A DNA stretch of 64,000 nucleotides from Tsukamurella sp. TY48 (GTDB lineage: Bacteria > Actinomycetota > Actinomycetes > Mycobacteriales > Mycobacteriaceae), in NCBI RefSeq assembly GCF_019656655.1, contig NZ_BPMV01000001.1, forward strand, positions 3,038,001-3,102,000, written 5' to 3'. The notes beneath the pieces were generated by a model. That model did no database searches, was not told the DNA's origin, and saw nothing but the letters and a program-made list of their open reading frames with translations. Both the position numbers and the translations under genes were made by a program. Each line of letters starts with the position of its first letter. The stretch's first letter is position 1. This document shows, piece by piece, positions 53,425-61,402 of this stretch.

Positions 53425-55236
53425 GTGAATTCCGCGCACAAGAACACCACCGTCGGACTGACCGATCTGGCCAAGGGCATCCGGCTGCTGGTGCCGGATC
53501 TGCCGCTCCTGGTCAAGGAGGGGCCGTCCATCCTGCTGCGGTCGCAGAACAGCAAGGAGACCATCGGCACGGTGTTCCAGAAGCGCGCCGCGAAGAACCC
53601 TTCGCGCGACTTCCTGCGGTTCCACGGCGAGGGCATCAGCTACGGCGAGGCCAACGCCACCGTGAACACCTACGCGCGGGTGCTGCAGCAGCGCGGCGTC
53701 AAGGTGGGCGATGTGGTGGGCGTGGTCATGCACAACCACCCGCAGATGGTGCTGGTGATGCTGGCCATCGTGAAGGTGGGCGCCACCGCCGGCCTGGTGA
53801 ACTACAACCAGCGCGGCTCCGTGCTGGCGCACAGCCTGAACATCCTGGACACCGGCACGATCGTCACCGACGAGGAGGACCTCGAGGCCTTCGACTCGCT
53901 GGACGCGGCGGATAAGCCGGCCGACGGGGTGCTGCTCACCGTCGAGGATCTCGCCAAGCAGGCCCGCGAGGTGCGCACGCAGGATCCGTCGGCCATCGAG
54001 AACCCCGCCGTCACCGCGACGCTGCCGGCGAGCACCCGCGCCTTCTACGTCTTCACCTCGGGCACCACCGGGATGCCCAAGGCGTCGATCATGACCCACT
54101 ACCGCTGGCTCAAGGGCATGTCGGGCTTCGGTGCGACCGCCGTCCGGATGCGCGGCGACGACGTCATGTACTGCCCACTTCCGCTGTACCACAACAACGC
54201 TGCGCTCGTCGCCCTCGGCTCGGTGCTGGTCTCGGGTGCCACGCTGGCGGTGGGCCGCAAGTTCTCGGCGTCGAAGTTCTGGGACGAGGCCAACGAGAAC
54301 TCGGCCACGATGTTCATCTACATCGGCGAGATCTGCCGGTACCTGCTCAACCAGCCGGCCAAGCCCAGCGACCGGTCGAACACCATCCGCGTCGCGGCCG
54401 GCAACGGCATGCGGCCCGAGATCTGGAGCGAGTTCCAGGAGCGCTTCGGCATCGAGCGGATCATGGAGTTCTACGCGGCCAGCGAGACCAACATCGCCTT
54501 CGTCAACGTCTTCAACATCGAGGGCACCGTGGGCCTGTGCCCACTGCCGCACGCCGTGGTCGAGTACGACATCGATACCGCCGGCCCGCTGCGCGACGCC
54601 AAGGGCCGGCTCACTCGGGTGAAGAAGGGCCAGAACGGCCTGCTGCTCACCAAGATCACCAAATCGGCGCCCTTCGACGGCTACACCGACGGTAAGGCCA
54701 ACGACGCCAAGCTGATCCGCGACGGCTTCAAGGACGGCGACGTCTGGTTCAACACGGGCGACGTGGTCACCAACCAGGGCTTCGATCACATCGCCTTCGT
54801 CGATCGGCTCGGCGACACCTTCCGCTGGAAGGGCGAGAACGTGGCCACCACCGAGGTGGAGGGCGCGCTCGACGAGGCCGATCAGGTGGAGGGTGCCATC
54901 GTCTACGGCATCGCGATCCCCGGCGCCGACGGCAAGGCCGGCATGGCCGCGGTGAAGCTGGCGCAGGGCTGGGACTTCGACGGCGGTGTGCTCGCCACCG
55001 AACTGCGGGACCGGCTGCCCGGCTACGCGATTCCGCTCTACGTGCGGCTGGTACCCAGCCTGGAGGTCACCTCCACGTTCAAGAGCCTCAAGGGTGATCT
55101 TCGCAAGGAGGGCTTCGCCGACACCGGCGACGATCCGCTGTACGTCTTCGTCGGCGGTGCGGACGGTTACGTGCCCGCCTACGACGGGTACGCGGACGAC
55201 GTCGCGGCGGCCAAGGTTCCGGATCTGCGGAACTGA
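53425..55236 (+). CDS. fadD6: Long-chain acyl-CoA synthetase, FadD6-like
   Basis: 603-residue ANL enzyme of the very-long-chain/fatty-acid-transport subgroup. ATP motif FYVFTSGTTGMPKASIM, FYAASETNIAFVN (A5 region, with SET instead of TET), and FVDRLGDTFRWKGENVATTEVE (hinge). Converts fatty acids to acyl-CoA, often together with uptake. GTG 53425 follows TAAGAT by seven bases. It heads the fadD6-folP2-gpgS series, spaced by 1 bp and a GTGA overlap. Confidence 0.93.
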   Translation: MNSAHKNTTVGLTDLAKGIRLLVPDLPLLVKEGPSILLRSQNSKETIGTVFQKRAAKNPSRDFLRFHGEGISYGEANATVNTYARVLQQRGVKVGDVVGVVMHNHPQMVLVMLAIVKVGATAGLVNYNQRGSVLAHSLNILDTGTIVTDEEDLEAFDSLDAADKPADGVLLTVEDLAKQAREVRTQDPSAIENPAVTATLPASTRAFYVFTSGTTGMPKASIMTHYRWLKGMSGFGATAVRMRGDDVMYCPLPLYHNNAALVALGSVLVSGATLAVGRKFSASKFWDEANENSATMFIYIGEICRYLLNQPAKPSDRSNTIRVAAGNGMRPEIWSEFQERFGIERIMEFYAASETNIAFVNVFNIEGTVGLCPLPHAVVEYDIDTAGPLRDAKGRLTRVKKGQNGLLLTKITKSAPFDGYTDGKANDAKLIRDGFKDGDVWFNTGDVVTNQGFDHIAFVDRLGDTFRWKGENVATTEVEGALDEADQVEGAIVYGIAIPGADGKAGMAAVKLAQGWDFDGGVLATELRDRLPGYAIPLYVRLVPSLEVTSTFKSLKGDLRKEGFADTGDDPLYVFVGGADGYVPAYDGYADDVAAAKVPDLRN

Positions 55237-55237
55237 C

Positions 55238-56116
55238 GTGGCCGCCCCGTCGGTGCGGCCCACGCTCTGCGGCCGCCCCGTGCCCACGGACCGGGCCCTG
55301 GTGATGGCGATCATCAATCGCACCCCGGACTCCTTCTACGACCGCGGCAGCTACTTCGCCGTGGACGCCGCGCTGGAGCGGGTGGACGCCGCCGTCGCCG
55401 AGGGCGCGGACGTGGTGGACGTGGGCGGGGTCAAGGCCGGCCCGGGACAGACGGTGGATGCGGCCGAGGAGATCGCGCGCACCGTCCCCTTCATCGCCCA
55501 GGTCCGCGAGCGGCATCCGGACCTGCTGATCAGCGTGGACACCTGGCGATCCGCGGTGGCCGAGGCGGCGGTGGACGCCGGTGCCGACCTCATCAACGAC
55601 ACCTGGGCGGGCGCCGATCGCGACCTGCCCCGAGTGGCCGCCGCGACCGGAGCGGGCCTGGTGTGTTCGCACACGGGCGGTGCCGTCCCGCGGTCGCGGC
55701 CCTATCGGGTCGGCTACCCCGATGTGGTGACCGAGGTGCGCGAGCATCTCGTCGCGGCGGCGGACGCGGCCTTCGCCGCCGGTGTGCGCGAGGACGGCAT
55801 CGTGATCGATCCGACGCACGACTTCGGGAAGAACACGCACCACGGGCTCGCGCTGCTGCGACACCTGGACGGCCTCGTGGACACCGGCTGGCCGGTGCTG
55901 ATGGCCTTGTCCAACAAGGACTTCATCGGCGAGACCCTGGACGCCGGACTGGAGGAGCGAGTGGCGGGGACGCTGGCCGCCACCGCGCTCGCGGCGCGCG
56001 ACGGTGCCCGGATGTTCCGGGTGCATCAGGTGGCGGACACCCGCCGCGTGGTCGAGATGGTGGCCGCGATCGACGGCTCCCGTCCGCCTGCGCGCGTGGT
56101 GCGGGGTCTGGCGTGA
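55238..56116 (+). CDS. folP2: Dihydropteroate synthase paralogue FolP2
   Basis: 292-residue TIM barrel like dihydropteroate synthase. NRTPDSFYDRG is the pterin/phosphate loop; the usual DIGGESTRPG appears as DVGGVKAGPG, and SVDTWR, DLINDTWAG and HTGGAVPRSR follow. The altered second loop is characteristic of FolP2; the mycobacterial FolP2 is reported to lack normal DHPS activity, so folate synthesis should not be assumed. GTG 55238 is 1 bp after fadD6; the stop overlaps gpgS. Confidence 0.9.
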   Translation: MAAPSVRPTLCGRPVPTDRALVMAIINRTPDSFYDRGSYFAVDAALERVDAAVAEGADVVDVGGVKAGPGQTVDAAEEIARTVPFIAQVRERHPDLLISVDTWRSAVAEAAVDAGADLINDTWAGADRDLPRVAAATGAGLVCSHTGGAVPRSRPYRVGYPDVVTEVREHLVAAADAAFAAGVREDGIVIDPTHDFGKNTHHGLALLRHLDGLVDTGWPVLMALSNKDFIGETLDAGLEERVAGTLAATALAARDGARMFRVHQVADTRRVVEMVAAIDGSRPPARVVRGLA

Positions 56117-57018
56117 GCGCCTCCGAGCGGATCGTCGAACAGCCCACCTGGACGATCGAGCAGCTGGTCGCGGCGAAGGCCGGGCGCACGGTCTCCGTGG
56201 TGCTGCCCGCGCTCAACGAGGAGGGCACCGTCGGTGATGTGGTGGCGACGATCGCGCCGCTCGTGGGCACCCTGGTCGACGAGCTGATCGTGCTGGACTC
56301 GGGGTCCACCGATGCGACCGCCGAACGCGCCCGGTCGGCCGGCGCCACGGTGATCTCGCGTGAGGACGCGGTACCCGGGCTGGCGCCGGTGGCGGGCAAG
56401 GGCGAGGCGCTGTGGCGCGGCGTGGCCGCGTCGTCGGGCGATGTGATCGCGTTCATCGACTCCGATCTGATCGAACCCGATCCGCAGTTCGTGCCGCGCC
56501 TGCTGGGGCCGCTGCTGTTCGGTACCGGCGTGCACCTGGTCAAGGCGTACTACCGGCGGCCGCTGCGGGTGTTCAAGGCCGGCGAGGACCCGACGGGCGG
56601 CGGCCGGGTGACCGAGTTGGTGGCCCGCCCGGTTCTCGCGGCCCTGCGACCGGAGCTGACCGAGATCATCCAGCCCCTGGGCGGCGAATACGCGGGGACC
56701 CGCGAGTTCCTCGCCTCGGTGCCCTTCGCGCCCGGGTACGGCGTGGAGATCGGGCTGCTGCTCGATGCCCACGCCCGGTACGGCCTGGCAGGGATCGCCC
56801 AGGTGAACCTCTCGGTGCGCAAACACCGCAACCGCGATCTGCGCGATCTCGGCGTGATGAGCCGGCAGATCCTGGGAACGGCGTTGCGGCGCTGCGGCGT
56901 CGCCGATTCGGGGGTGGGTATCACGCAGTACCTGGTGCAGGCCGGTCCGGACGACCGCTTCACCGCCGTGACCACCGACGTCGATCTGGAGGACCGTCCG
57001 CCCGTCGACTCCCTCTGA
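56113..57018 (+). CDS. gpgS: Glucosyl-3-phosphoglycerate synthase
   Basis: 301 residues, GT81. Transfers glucose from (mainly) UDP-glucose to 3-phosphoglycerate, starting methylglucose lipopolysaccharide synthesis in mycobacteria. The GT-A fold begins VSVVLPALNEEGTVGDV; the metal motif is FIDSDLIEPDP (DxD), and LGGEYAGTREFL with VEIGLLLD supplies acceptor contacts. The order folP2-gpgS is as in mycobacteria. Confidence 0.94.
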   Translation: MSASERIVEQPTWTIEQLVAAKAGRTVSVVLPALNEEGTVGDVVATIAPLVGTLVDELIVLDSGSTDATAERARSAGATVISREDAVPGLAPVAGKGEALWRGVAASSGDVIAFIDSDLIEPDPQFVPRLLGPLLFGTGVHLVKAYYRRPLRVFKAGEDPTGGGRVTELVARPVLAALRPELTEIIQPLGGEYAGTREFLASVPFAPGYGVEIGLLLDAHARYGLAGIAQVNLSVRKHRNRDLRDLGVMSRQILGTALRRCGVADSGVGITQYLVQAGPDDRFTAVTTDVDLEDRPPVDSL

Positions 57019-57027
57019 GACCGATAG

Positions 57028-57064
57028 GAAACTACTTGACGAAGTGGAAAGTAGTTTCTACGGT
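57028..57064 (+). promoter_or_regulatory. Promoter embedded in a 10-bp inverted repeat
   Basis: GAAACTACTT (57028-57037) and AAGTAGTTTC (57049-57058) are perfect complements. Between and beside them lies a near-consensus promoter: TTGACG (57036-57041), 17-bp spacer, TACGGT (57059-57064). Repressor binding to the repeat would cover the -35 and abut the -10. It drives the membrane protein/winged-helix gene pair just downstream. Confidence 0.7.
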
Positions 57065-57091
57065 TGAGTCATCTCGACGGAAGGTGGACCG

Positions 57092-57565
57092 ATGGACGAG
57101 ATCTCCGATCCGGCCGGCATGACGCCCGAGGAGGCGCGCCTCACGCTGGCCGTCGCCGATGACGCGGGGGTGGCCACTACTGCGGACCGGGACCGGTTGG
57201 AACGCGGCCTGATCCGGATCGCGATGGCAGTGGGCGCGCTGATCCTCGCGTTGCGGCTCACGATCGGGAACCCCGGTGCACCGGAATGGTTGCGGCAGGG
57301 CGGTTTCGGGCTGGCGATGGCGCTGTACGTCCTGGCGATCGTCGCCGCTGTGGTCACGATGCGCCGCGCCAAGGCCGCTCCGCGCGGTTTCACCAGCCGG
57401 TACACGGTGGGCCTGTTCGGCACGATGTTCCTCTACGTGGTCTACGTGATCGTGCAGGCCGGCATGGACGCGGTTCCGTTCCCGTGGGTGATCGTGGCCG
57501 CCGTTCTCACCATGACGCCCGCGCTGCTCGCGGCGCGCTCGATCTCGAGATTGCCGCTGCGGTGA
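57092..57565 (+). CDS. Four-helix membrane protein, 157 aa, in operon with a small repressor
   Basis: Acidic cytosolic N-terminus (about 1-42, with EEARLTLAVADD), then four hydrophobic helices at about 43-60, 73-92, 107-125 and 128-147. No known catalytic motif. GGAAGG precedes ATG 57092. Its stop overlaps the winged-helix gene by GTGA. Membrane proteins paired with such small regulators are widespread in actinobacteria, but the function is not known to me. Confidence 0.82.
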   Translation: MDEISDPAGMTPEEARLTLAVADDAGVATTADRDRLERGLIRIAMAVGALILALRLTIGNPGAPEWLRQGGFGLAMALYVLAIVAAVVTMRRAKAAPRGFTSRYTVGLFGTMFLYVVYVIVQAGMDAVPFPWVIVAAVLTMTPALLAARSISRLPLR

Positions 57566-57867
57566 CGGCGGAGGGGGCGCACGCCCGGCACCGGCTCGAC
57601 GACGTGATCCACGCGCCCGTGCGGTTCTCCATCGTCGCGGCGTTGTCGAAGGTGGAGAGCGCCGAATTCGCCGCCGTGCGCGATGCGGTCGAGCTCTCGG
57701 ATTCGGTGCTCTCCAAGCAGGCGGCGCAGCTGGAGGCGGCGGGCTACGTGAAGATCAGGAAGGGTTATGTGGGTAAGCGTCCGCGCACCTGGCTCTCGCT
57801 GACCTCGCAGGGCCGCACGGCCTTCCGGAACCACCTCGCCGCGCTCCGGGATATCGCCGCGGGGTGA
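57562..57867 (+). CDS. Small winged-helix transcriptional regulator (HTH_34 type)
   Basis: 101 residues, essentially one winged helix: HAPVRFSIVAALSKVESAEF, recognition part VELSDSVLSKQAAQLEAAGYV, and wing GYVGKRPRTWLSLTSQGR. This is the short MarR/ArsR-like form (Pfam HTH_34). It is coupled by GTGA to the membrane protein gene and is the obvious candidate to bind the inverted repeat over their shared promoter. Its stop lies in an 18-bp tandem repeat shared with the convergent MerR gene. Confidence 0.88.
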   Translation: MTAEGAHARHRLDDVIHAPVRFSIVAALSKVESAEFAAVRDAVELSDSVLSKQAAQLEAAGYVKIRKGYVGKRPRTWLSLTSQGRTAFRNHLAALRDIAAG

Positions 57868-57896
57868 GCCCTCAGAGCGGGGTGAGCCCTCAGAGC
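57861..57896. repeat. 18-bp perfect tandem duplication holding two convergent stop codons
   Basis: GGGGTGAGCCCTCAGAGC occurs twice head to tail (57861-57878 and 57879-57896). The first copy contains the TGA of the winged-helix gene (57865-57867), the second the minus-strand TGA of the MerR gene (57890-57892). Each unit carries a potential stop on both strands. Confidence 0.9.
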
Positions 57897-58600
57897 GCCG
57901 CGAGATGGGCATCGAGGGCGGAGGCGCCCGCGACGAGCGCCCGGCCGCGGGCGGTGATCGCGGCCTGCCAGCCGTCCAGGGTGTCGCGCAGCGGCTCCAC
58001 GCCGCCGGCCTCGCGGACCCGGCGGGTGAGGGTGGCGATATCCGCGAGCGGATAACCGCCGCGCCGCAACTGCTGCGCCATCCGGGCGTCGCGCAGGTCG
58101 GCAGGGGAGTACACGCGGTAGCCGGTCGCGCGGTCGCGGTCCGGCGCCACGATCCCCTCCCGCTCCCAGGTCCGCAGTGTCGCGGGGACCACGCCGATCA
58201 TGCGGGCCACGTCTCCCACGAAGAGGTCGCCGCCCGAGGACGCGCCGCCGGCGGACGGTGCGAGCCCGGCGAGCGCGGCGCGCACCTGCCGCAAGGTGGC
58301 GCGATCACCCGAGAGCTCCTCGTGCGCCTCGTCGAGCAGCGCGAAGGCGCCCTCGAGATCGGCCCGGTTCGCTGCGCGGAGGATGGCAGCCGCGCGGGCG
58401 TGACCGCACCCCGGGATGAGCGCCAGGAAGGCGGCGAGCGCGGTGGCGTGCGCGGCCGCGTAGACGCGGTACCCCGCGGGTGTCCGCGCCGCGGTCGGCA
58501 GGACGCCCTGGTCCTCGTAGTTGCGCACCGCCTGCGTCGAGAGCCCGTGCTGCCGGGCGAGGTCGATGGGGCGCTGGCCTTGTTGAGGGTTCGGGTGCAC
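57890..58600 (-). CDS. Regulator with two tandem MerR DNA-binding domains (TioE-like)
   Basis: 236 residues. First MerR-type winged helix at about 9-45 (IDLARQHGLSTQAVRNYEDQGVLP, TPAGYRVY), then a helical linker. Second domain at about 125-195 (LFVGDVARMIGVVPATLRTWEREGI, RATGYRVYSPADLRD). Most MerR proteins have one such domain and dimerise; here two are fused. GTG 58600 gives a start just before the first HTH. It is divergent from the erythromycin-esterase-like gene, and symmetric sequences lie in the 58-bp spacer. Confidence 0.88.
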   Translation of the reverse strand: MHPNPQQGQRPIDLARQHGLSTQAVRNYEDQGVLPTAARTPAGYRVYAAAHATALAAFLALIPGCGHARAAAILRAANRADLEGAFALLDEAHEELSGDRATLRQVRAALAGLAPSAGGASSGGDLFVGDVARMIGVVPATLRTWEREGIVAPDRDRATGYRVYSPADLRDARMAQQLRRGGYPLADIATLTRRVREAGGVEPLRDTLDGWQAAITARGRALVAGASALDAHLAAL

Positions 58601-58638
58601 GTTACTGGTCTTTTTCGGTGAAAGTTTCAACAGAGAGT

Positions 58639-58654
58639 TCAACGATACCGTTGA
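58639..58654 (+). promoter_or_regulatory. Dyad and leaderless -10 in the MerR/esterase spacer
   Basis: TCAACG (58639-58644) and CGTTGA (58649-58654) are perfect complements around ATAC. TACCGT (58646-58651) lies across the dyad and ends seven bases before the esterase ATG. Further TTCAAC/GTTGAA copies lie at 58625-58642. Likely operator of the tandem MerR protein. Confidence 0.55.
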
Positions 58655-58658
58655 GGGA

Positions 58659-59840
58659 ATGATTCTCCAGAACGTCGACATCATCTCCTTCATCGCCGAT
58701 CGTCCGCGCCCGCCCCGACTGCTCGCTCTGGGCGAGCCCATGCACGGGTCCGAGGAGATCCTGCGCGCCCGCAACGCCGTCGTCCGCGACCTGGTGCTGC
58801 GCGGCGGTTATCGATCGATCGCCGTGGAATCCGACTTCCACCGTGCACCGCTGGTGAACGCCTACATCCACGGTGCCGACATCGACGTCGAGCACGTCCT
58901 CGACGAGGGTCTCAGCCATCCGTACGTCCATCGGCTGGAGGCCGTGGGCGAACTCGTGCGGTGGCTCCGGGAGGTGAATCGCACCCTGGAGGAGCCCGTG
59001 CGCTTCTACGGCTTCGACGGGCCGATGGAGATGGCCGCTGCGCCCAGCCCCAGGGACCCGCTCCTGCGGGTCCACGCCGCTCTCGAGGCGTTCGCGCACG
59101 GCGTCCCCGGCAGCGCCGGGCGGATCGAGGAGCTCATCGGCGACGAGGCCCGCTGGACCGAGGAGGCCGCGATGTACCACGCGGAGCGGTCGATCGGCGG
59201 GTCCGCCGAGGTGATGCGCCTGCGCCTGCTCGCCGACGACCTGTGCGCCGCCGTCGCCGCGGCGTCGCCCCTGCTCGCCGCGGACCCCGACCGATGGTGG
59301 TGGCTGCGCGCGGACCTGCGGACGGCCGTGGGCATGCTCCGCTACCACGCGGCGATGGCCACGGAGGGACCCGAGCGGCTCAGTCGGCTGATCGCCCAGC
59401 GCGACGCGATGATGGGCGATCACCTGGTGGCCATCGCCGACCGCGAGGCGGTCCGGGGCGGCACCGTCGTCCTGGCCCACAACCGCCACCTGCAGCGGGA
59501 GGCGAGCACGATGACGATGGGGCCGCACGAATTGTCGTGGTTCGGAGGGGGAGTGCAGGCGCAGGTGCGGCTCGGCGACGACTACCGCTTCATCGCGATG
59601 GGCATCGGTACCGCGCCCGGACACGGTCTCGCGGTGCCGGAGCCGGGCACCGTCGAGGGGGAGCTGTACCGGGCGCAGCAGCCGAACGCCCAGCTCTACC
59701 GCGGCGCGGACCTGGCGGAGCGGCTCGGCGGATGCGCCACCCGGCTCGATCGCGATGCGCTCGGTGCGTACTTCCCGCTGGACGCCGCGCACCTGGCGGA
59801 CGCCGACGGCGTGCTGTTCCTGCGGGAGGTTCGGGCATGA
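58659..59840 (+). CDS. Erythromycin esterase-like hydrolase
   Basis: 393 residues of the EreA/EreB/succinoglycan-biosynthesis fold. LLALGEPMHGSEE holds the E and H of the first catalytic motif, AVESDFHRAP the next, and VVLAHNRHLQRE the AHNxH histidine. Ere enzymes hydrolyse the macrolide lactone by an unusual histidine-dependent mechanism, but many relatives act on other esters, so macrolide resistance is not established. Divergently controlled by the tandem MerR protein, an arrangement consistent with drug-induced expression. Confidence 0.88.
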   Translation: MILQNVDIISFIADRPRPPRLLALGEPMHGSEEILRARNAVVRDLVLRGGYRSIAVESDFHRAPLVNAYIHGADIDVEHVLDEGLSHPYVHRLEAVGELVRWLREVNRTLEEPVRFYGFDGPMEMAAAPSPRDPLLRVHAALEAFAHGVPGSAGRIEELIGDEARWTEEAAMYHAERSIGGSAEVMRLRLLADDLCAAVAAASPLLAADPDRWWWLRADLRTAVGMLRYHAAMATEGPERLSRLIAQRDAMMGDHLVAIADREAVRGGTVVLAHNRHLQREASTMTMGPHELSWFGGGVQAQVRLGDDYRFIAMGIGTAPGHGLAVPEPGTVEGELYRAQQPNAQLYRGADLAERLGGCATRLDRDALGAYFPLDAAHLADADGVLFLREVRA

Positions 59841-59847
59841 TGGCCCC

Positions 59848-60168
59848 ATGGTGATCCTGCTGTACGCCCTCGGCCTGCTGGCGGTGGGCGCCGTGCTGTT
59901 CGGTGTGGCCGCGCTGGTCTTCGGCCGCGGCGAGGAGACGCCGCCGCTGGAGACCGATGCGACGCCCACGGTGCTGCCCGCCGAGGACGTCGCGGGCGCG
60001 GACATCCGCGCCCTGCGATTCCAGCAGGTGGTACGGGGGTACAAGCCCCAGGAGGTCGATTGGGCGCTGGAGCGTCTGGCACGCGAGATCGATGTGCTGC
60101 GCGCACAACTGGCGGCCGAACGGGACCCGGAGGTCACCGACGAGGAGGCCGCGGGGAGCACCGGCTAG
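59848..60168 (+). CDS. DivIVA-domain membrane protein (Rv1209-like position)
   Basis: 106 residues: one N-terminal helix (VILLYALGLLAVGAVLFGVAAL), an acidic linker, then a short DivIVA-like segment LRFQQVVRGYKPQEVDWALERL ending in a coiled coil (about 65-92). DivIVA modules bind curved membrane and organise polar growth. Position between gpgS and the DUF3117 gene matches Rv1209. ATG 59848 is 7 bp after the esterase stop. The glycosylase gene tagA, next in M. tuberculosis, is absent here. Confidence 0.8.
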   Translation: MVILLYALGLLAVGAVLFGVAALVFGRGEETPPLETDATPTVLPAEDVAGADIRALRFQQVVRGYKPQEVDWALERLAREIDVLRAQLAAERDPEVTDEEAAGSTG

Positions 60169-60212
60169 GTGTGCAATACCTGCGTCCTGGACGATCGCCG
60201 CAGCGCACAAGC

Positions 60213-60249
60213 TAGAATGTACTGCGGACTCGCACCGGGTTAGCCCGGT
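60213..60249 (+). promoter_or_regulatory. -10 element and 5' UTR hairpin of the DUF3117 gene
   Basis: TAGAAT (60213-60218) is a good -10, with TGGACG 19 bp upstream as a weak -35. ACCGGG (60234-60239) pairs with CCCGGT (60244-60249) around TTAG, giving a six-bp hairpin in the leader, 14 bases before GAAGGGA. Confidence 0.55.
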
Positions 60250-60277
60250 CGGGTGAAGTATCTGAAGGGAGCAACGG

Positions 60278-60445
60278 ATGGCGGCGATGAAGCCACGTAC
60301 GGGGGACGGCCCCTTGGAGGCGACCAAGGAGGGACGCGGGATCGTAATGCGCGTACCTCTGGAGGGCGGGGGACGTCTGGTGGTGGAGCTCACCGCGGAG
60401 GAGGCCGCGGCTCTGGGCGAGGAGCTGCGCGGCGTCACTTCCTGA
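60278..60445 (+). CDS. DUF3117 small protein, 55 aa (Rv1211-like)
   Basis: 55 residues starting MAAMKPRTGDGPLEATKEGR, the near-invariant opening of the actinobacterial DUF3117 family, followed by GIVMRVPLEGGGRLVVELTAEEA. Function unknown. GAAGGGA lies seven bases before ATG 60278. It has its own promoter, a 5' hairpin and a strong terminator, so it is a monocistronic, probably well-expressed gene. Position matches Rv1211 upstream of glgM/glgC. Confidence 0.92.
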   Translation: MAAMKPRTGDGPLEATKEGRGIVMRVPLEGGGRLVVELTAEEAAALGEELRGVTS

Positions 60446-60481
60446 CGCCGGCCGATCCATACGAAGCCGAAAAACTCTCCG

Positions 60482-60523
60482 GAAGATCCCGCGCGGGCGC
60501 ACCGCGTGGGATCTTCTCGTTTC
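60482..60523 (+). terminator. Intrinsic terminator after the DUF3117 gene
   Basis: GAAGATCCC (60482-60490) pairs with GGGATCTTC (60508-60516), nine perfect bp with further GC pairing inside the loop, followed by TCGTTTC. Placed 37 bp after the stop. Confidence 0.75.
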
Positions 60524-60541
60524 TCCCACCGGGGGTGATCC

Positions 60542-61399
60542 GTGGTCGACCTTCCGCCCGGCCTGACGGCCGTGCTGCCCGCACTGGCCTGCCCGCATTG
60601 CGGTCTCGGCCTCGACGCCGACGGCGGCACGCTGGTGTGCCCGCGCGGGCACACCTTCGACGTGGCCCGGCAGGGCTACGTGGCACTGCTGGGAGGCGGT
60701 GCGGCCAATCTCATCGCCGATGATGCGGACATGATCGCCGCCCGCGAACGGTTCTTCGCCACGGGGCACTACCGGCCTTTCCACGACGCCGTCGCCGCGG
60801 CCACCGCCGACCTGCCGGTCGAACTCGGTCCGATCCTCGACTGCGGGGCCGGCGAAGGTGAGTACCTCGCCCGCGCCGTGGACGCGCGCGGCGGCACCGG
60901 AATCGGCCTCGATCTGTCCAAACCCGCAGCGCGCCGCACGGCGCGCCGCGGACCGTCGATCGGCTCCGTGGTCGCGAACGGCTGGGACCGGCTCCCCGTG
61001 GCCGACGGTGCCGTGGGCGCCGTCCTCTCGGTCTTCGCGCCGCGCAACGTCTCCGAGTTCGCGCGAGTGCTCGCACCGGGCGGCCGGTTCGTGGTGCTCA
61101 CGCCCACGGCGCGGCACCTCCGCGAGCTGGTGGGGCCGCTGGGCATGATCTCCGTGGAGGAGGGCAAGGTCGCGCGGCTCGACGGTGCGCTGCACGAGCG
61201 GTTCGATCTGGAGTCCCGCGCCAAGCACGAGTGGGTCATGGAACTGGACGCCGATGCCGCGGCGGATCTCGTGGCGATGGGGCCCAGTGCGCATCACGGT
61301 TCCGCGGCCGAGCGCGCGGCGGCCCTCGCGGCCCTCACGGCCGACGGTCCGGCCGAGGTCACCGCCTCGGGGACGGTGAGCGTCTACCGGCTGCGCTGA
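60542..61399 (+). CDS. rlmA: 23S rRNA (guanine-N1)-methyltransferase, RlmA type
   Basis: 285 residues. N-terminal zinc finger with C17, C20, C33 and H37 (CPHCG ... CPRGH), followed by FDVARQGYVALL, characteristic of RlmA. The SAM-binding fold starts at ILDCGAGEGEYLARAV, and SVFAPRN is the motif for the guanine. Family members methylate G745 or G748 in helix 35 of 23S rRNA; the G748 type (TlrB-like) affects tylosin and the G745 type does not, and I cannot tell which this is. GTG 60542 follows the DUF3117 terminator. Confidence 0.9.
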   Translation: MVDLPPGLTAVLPALACPHCGLGLDADGGTLVCPRGHTFDVARQGYVALLGGGAANLIADDADMIAARERFFATGHYRPFHDAVAAATADLPVELGPILDCGAGEGEYLARAVDARGGTGIGLDLSKPAARRTARRGPSIGSVVANGWDRLPVADGAVGAVLSVFAPRNVSEFARVLAPGGRFVVLTPTARHLRELVGPLGMISVEEGKVARLDGALHERFDLESRAKHEWVMELDADAAADLVAMGPSAHHGSAAERAAALAALTADGPAEVTASGTVSVYRLR

Positions 61400-61402
61400 G
61401 AC

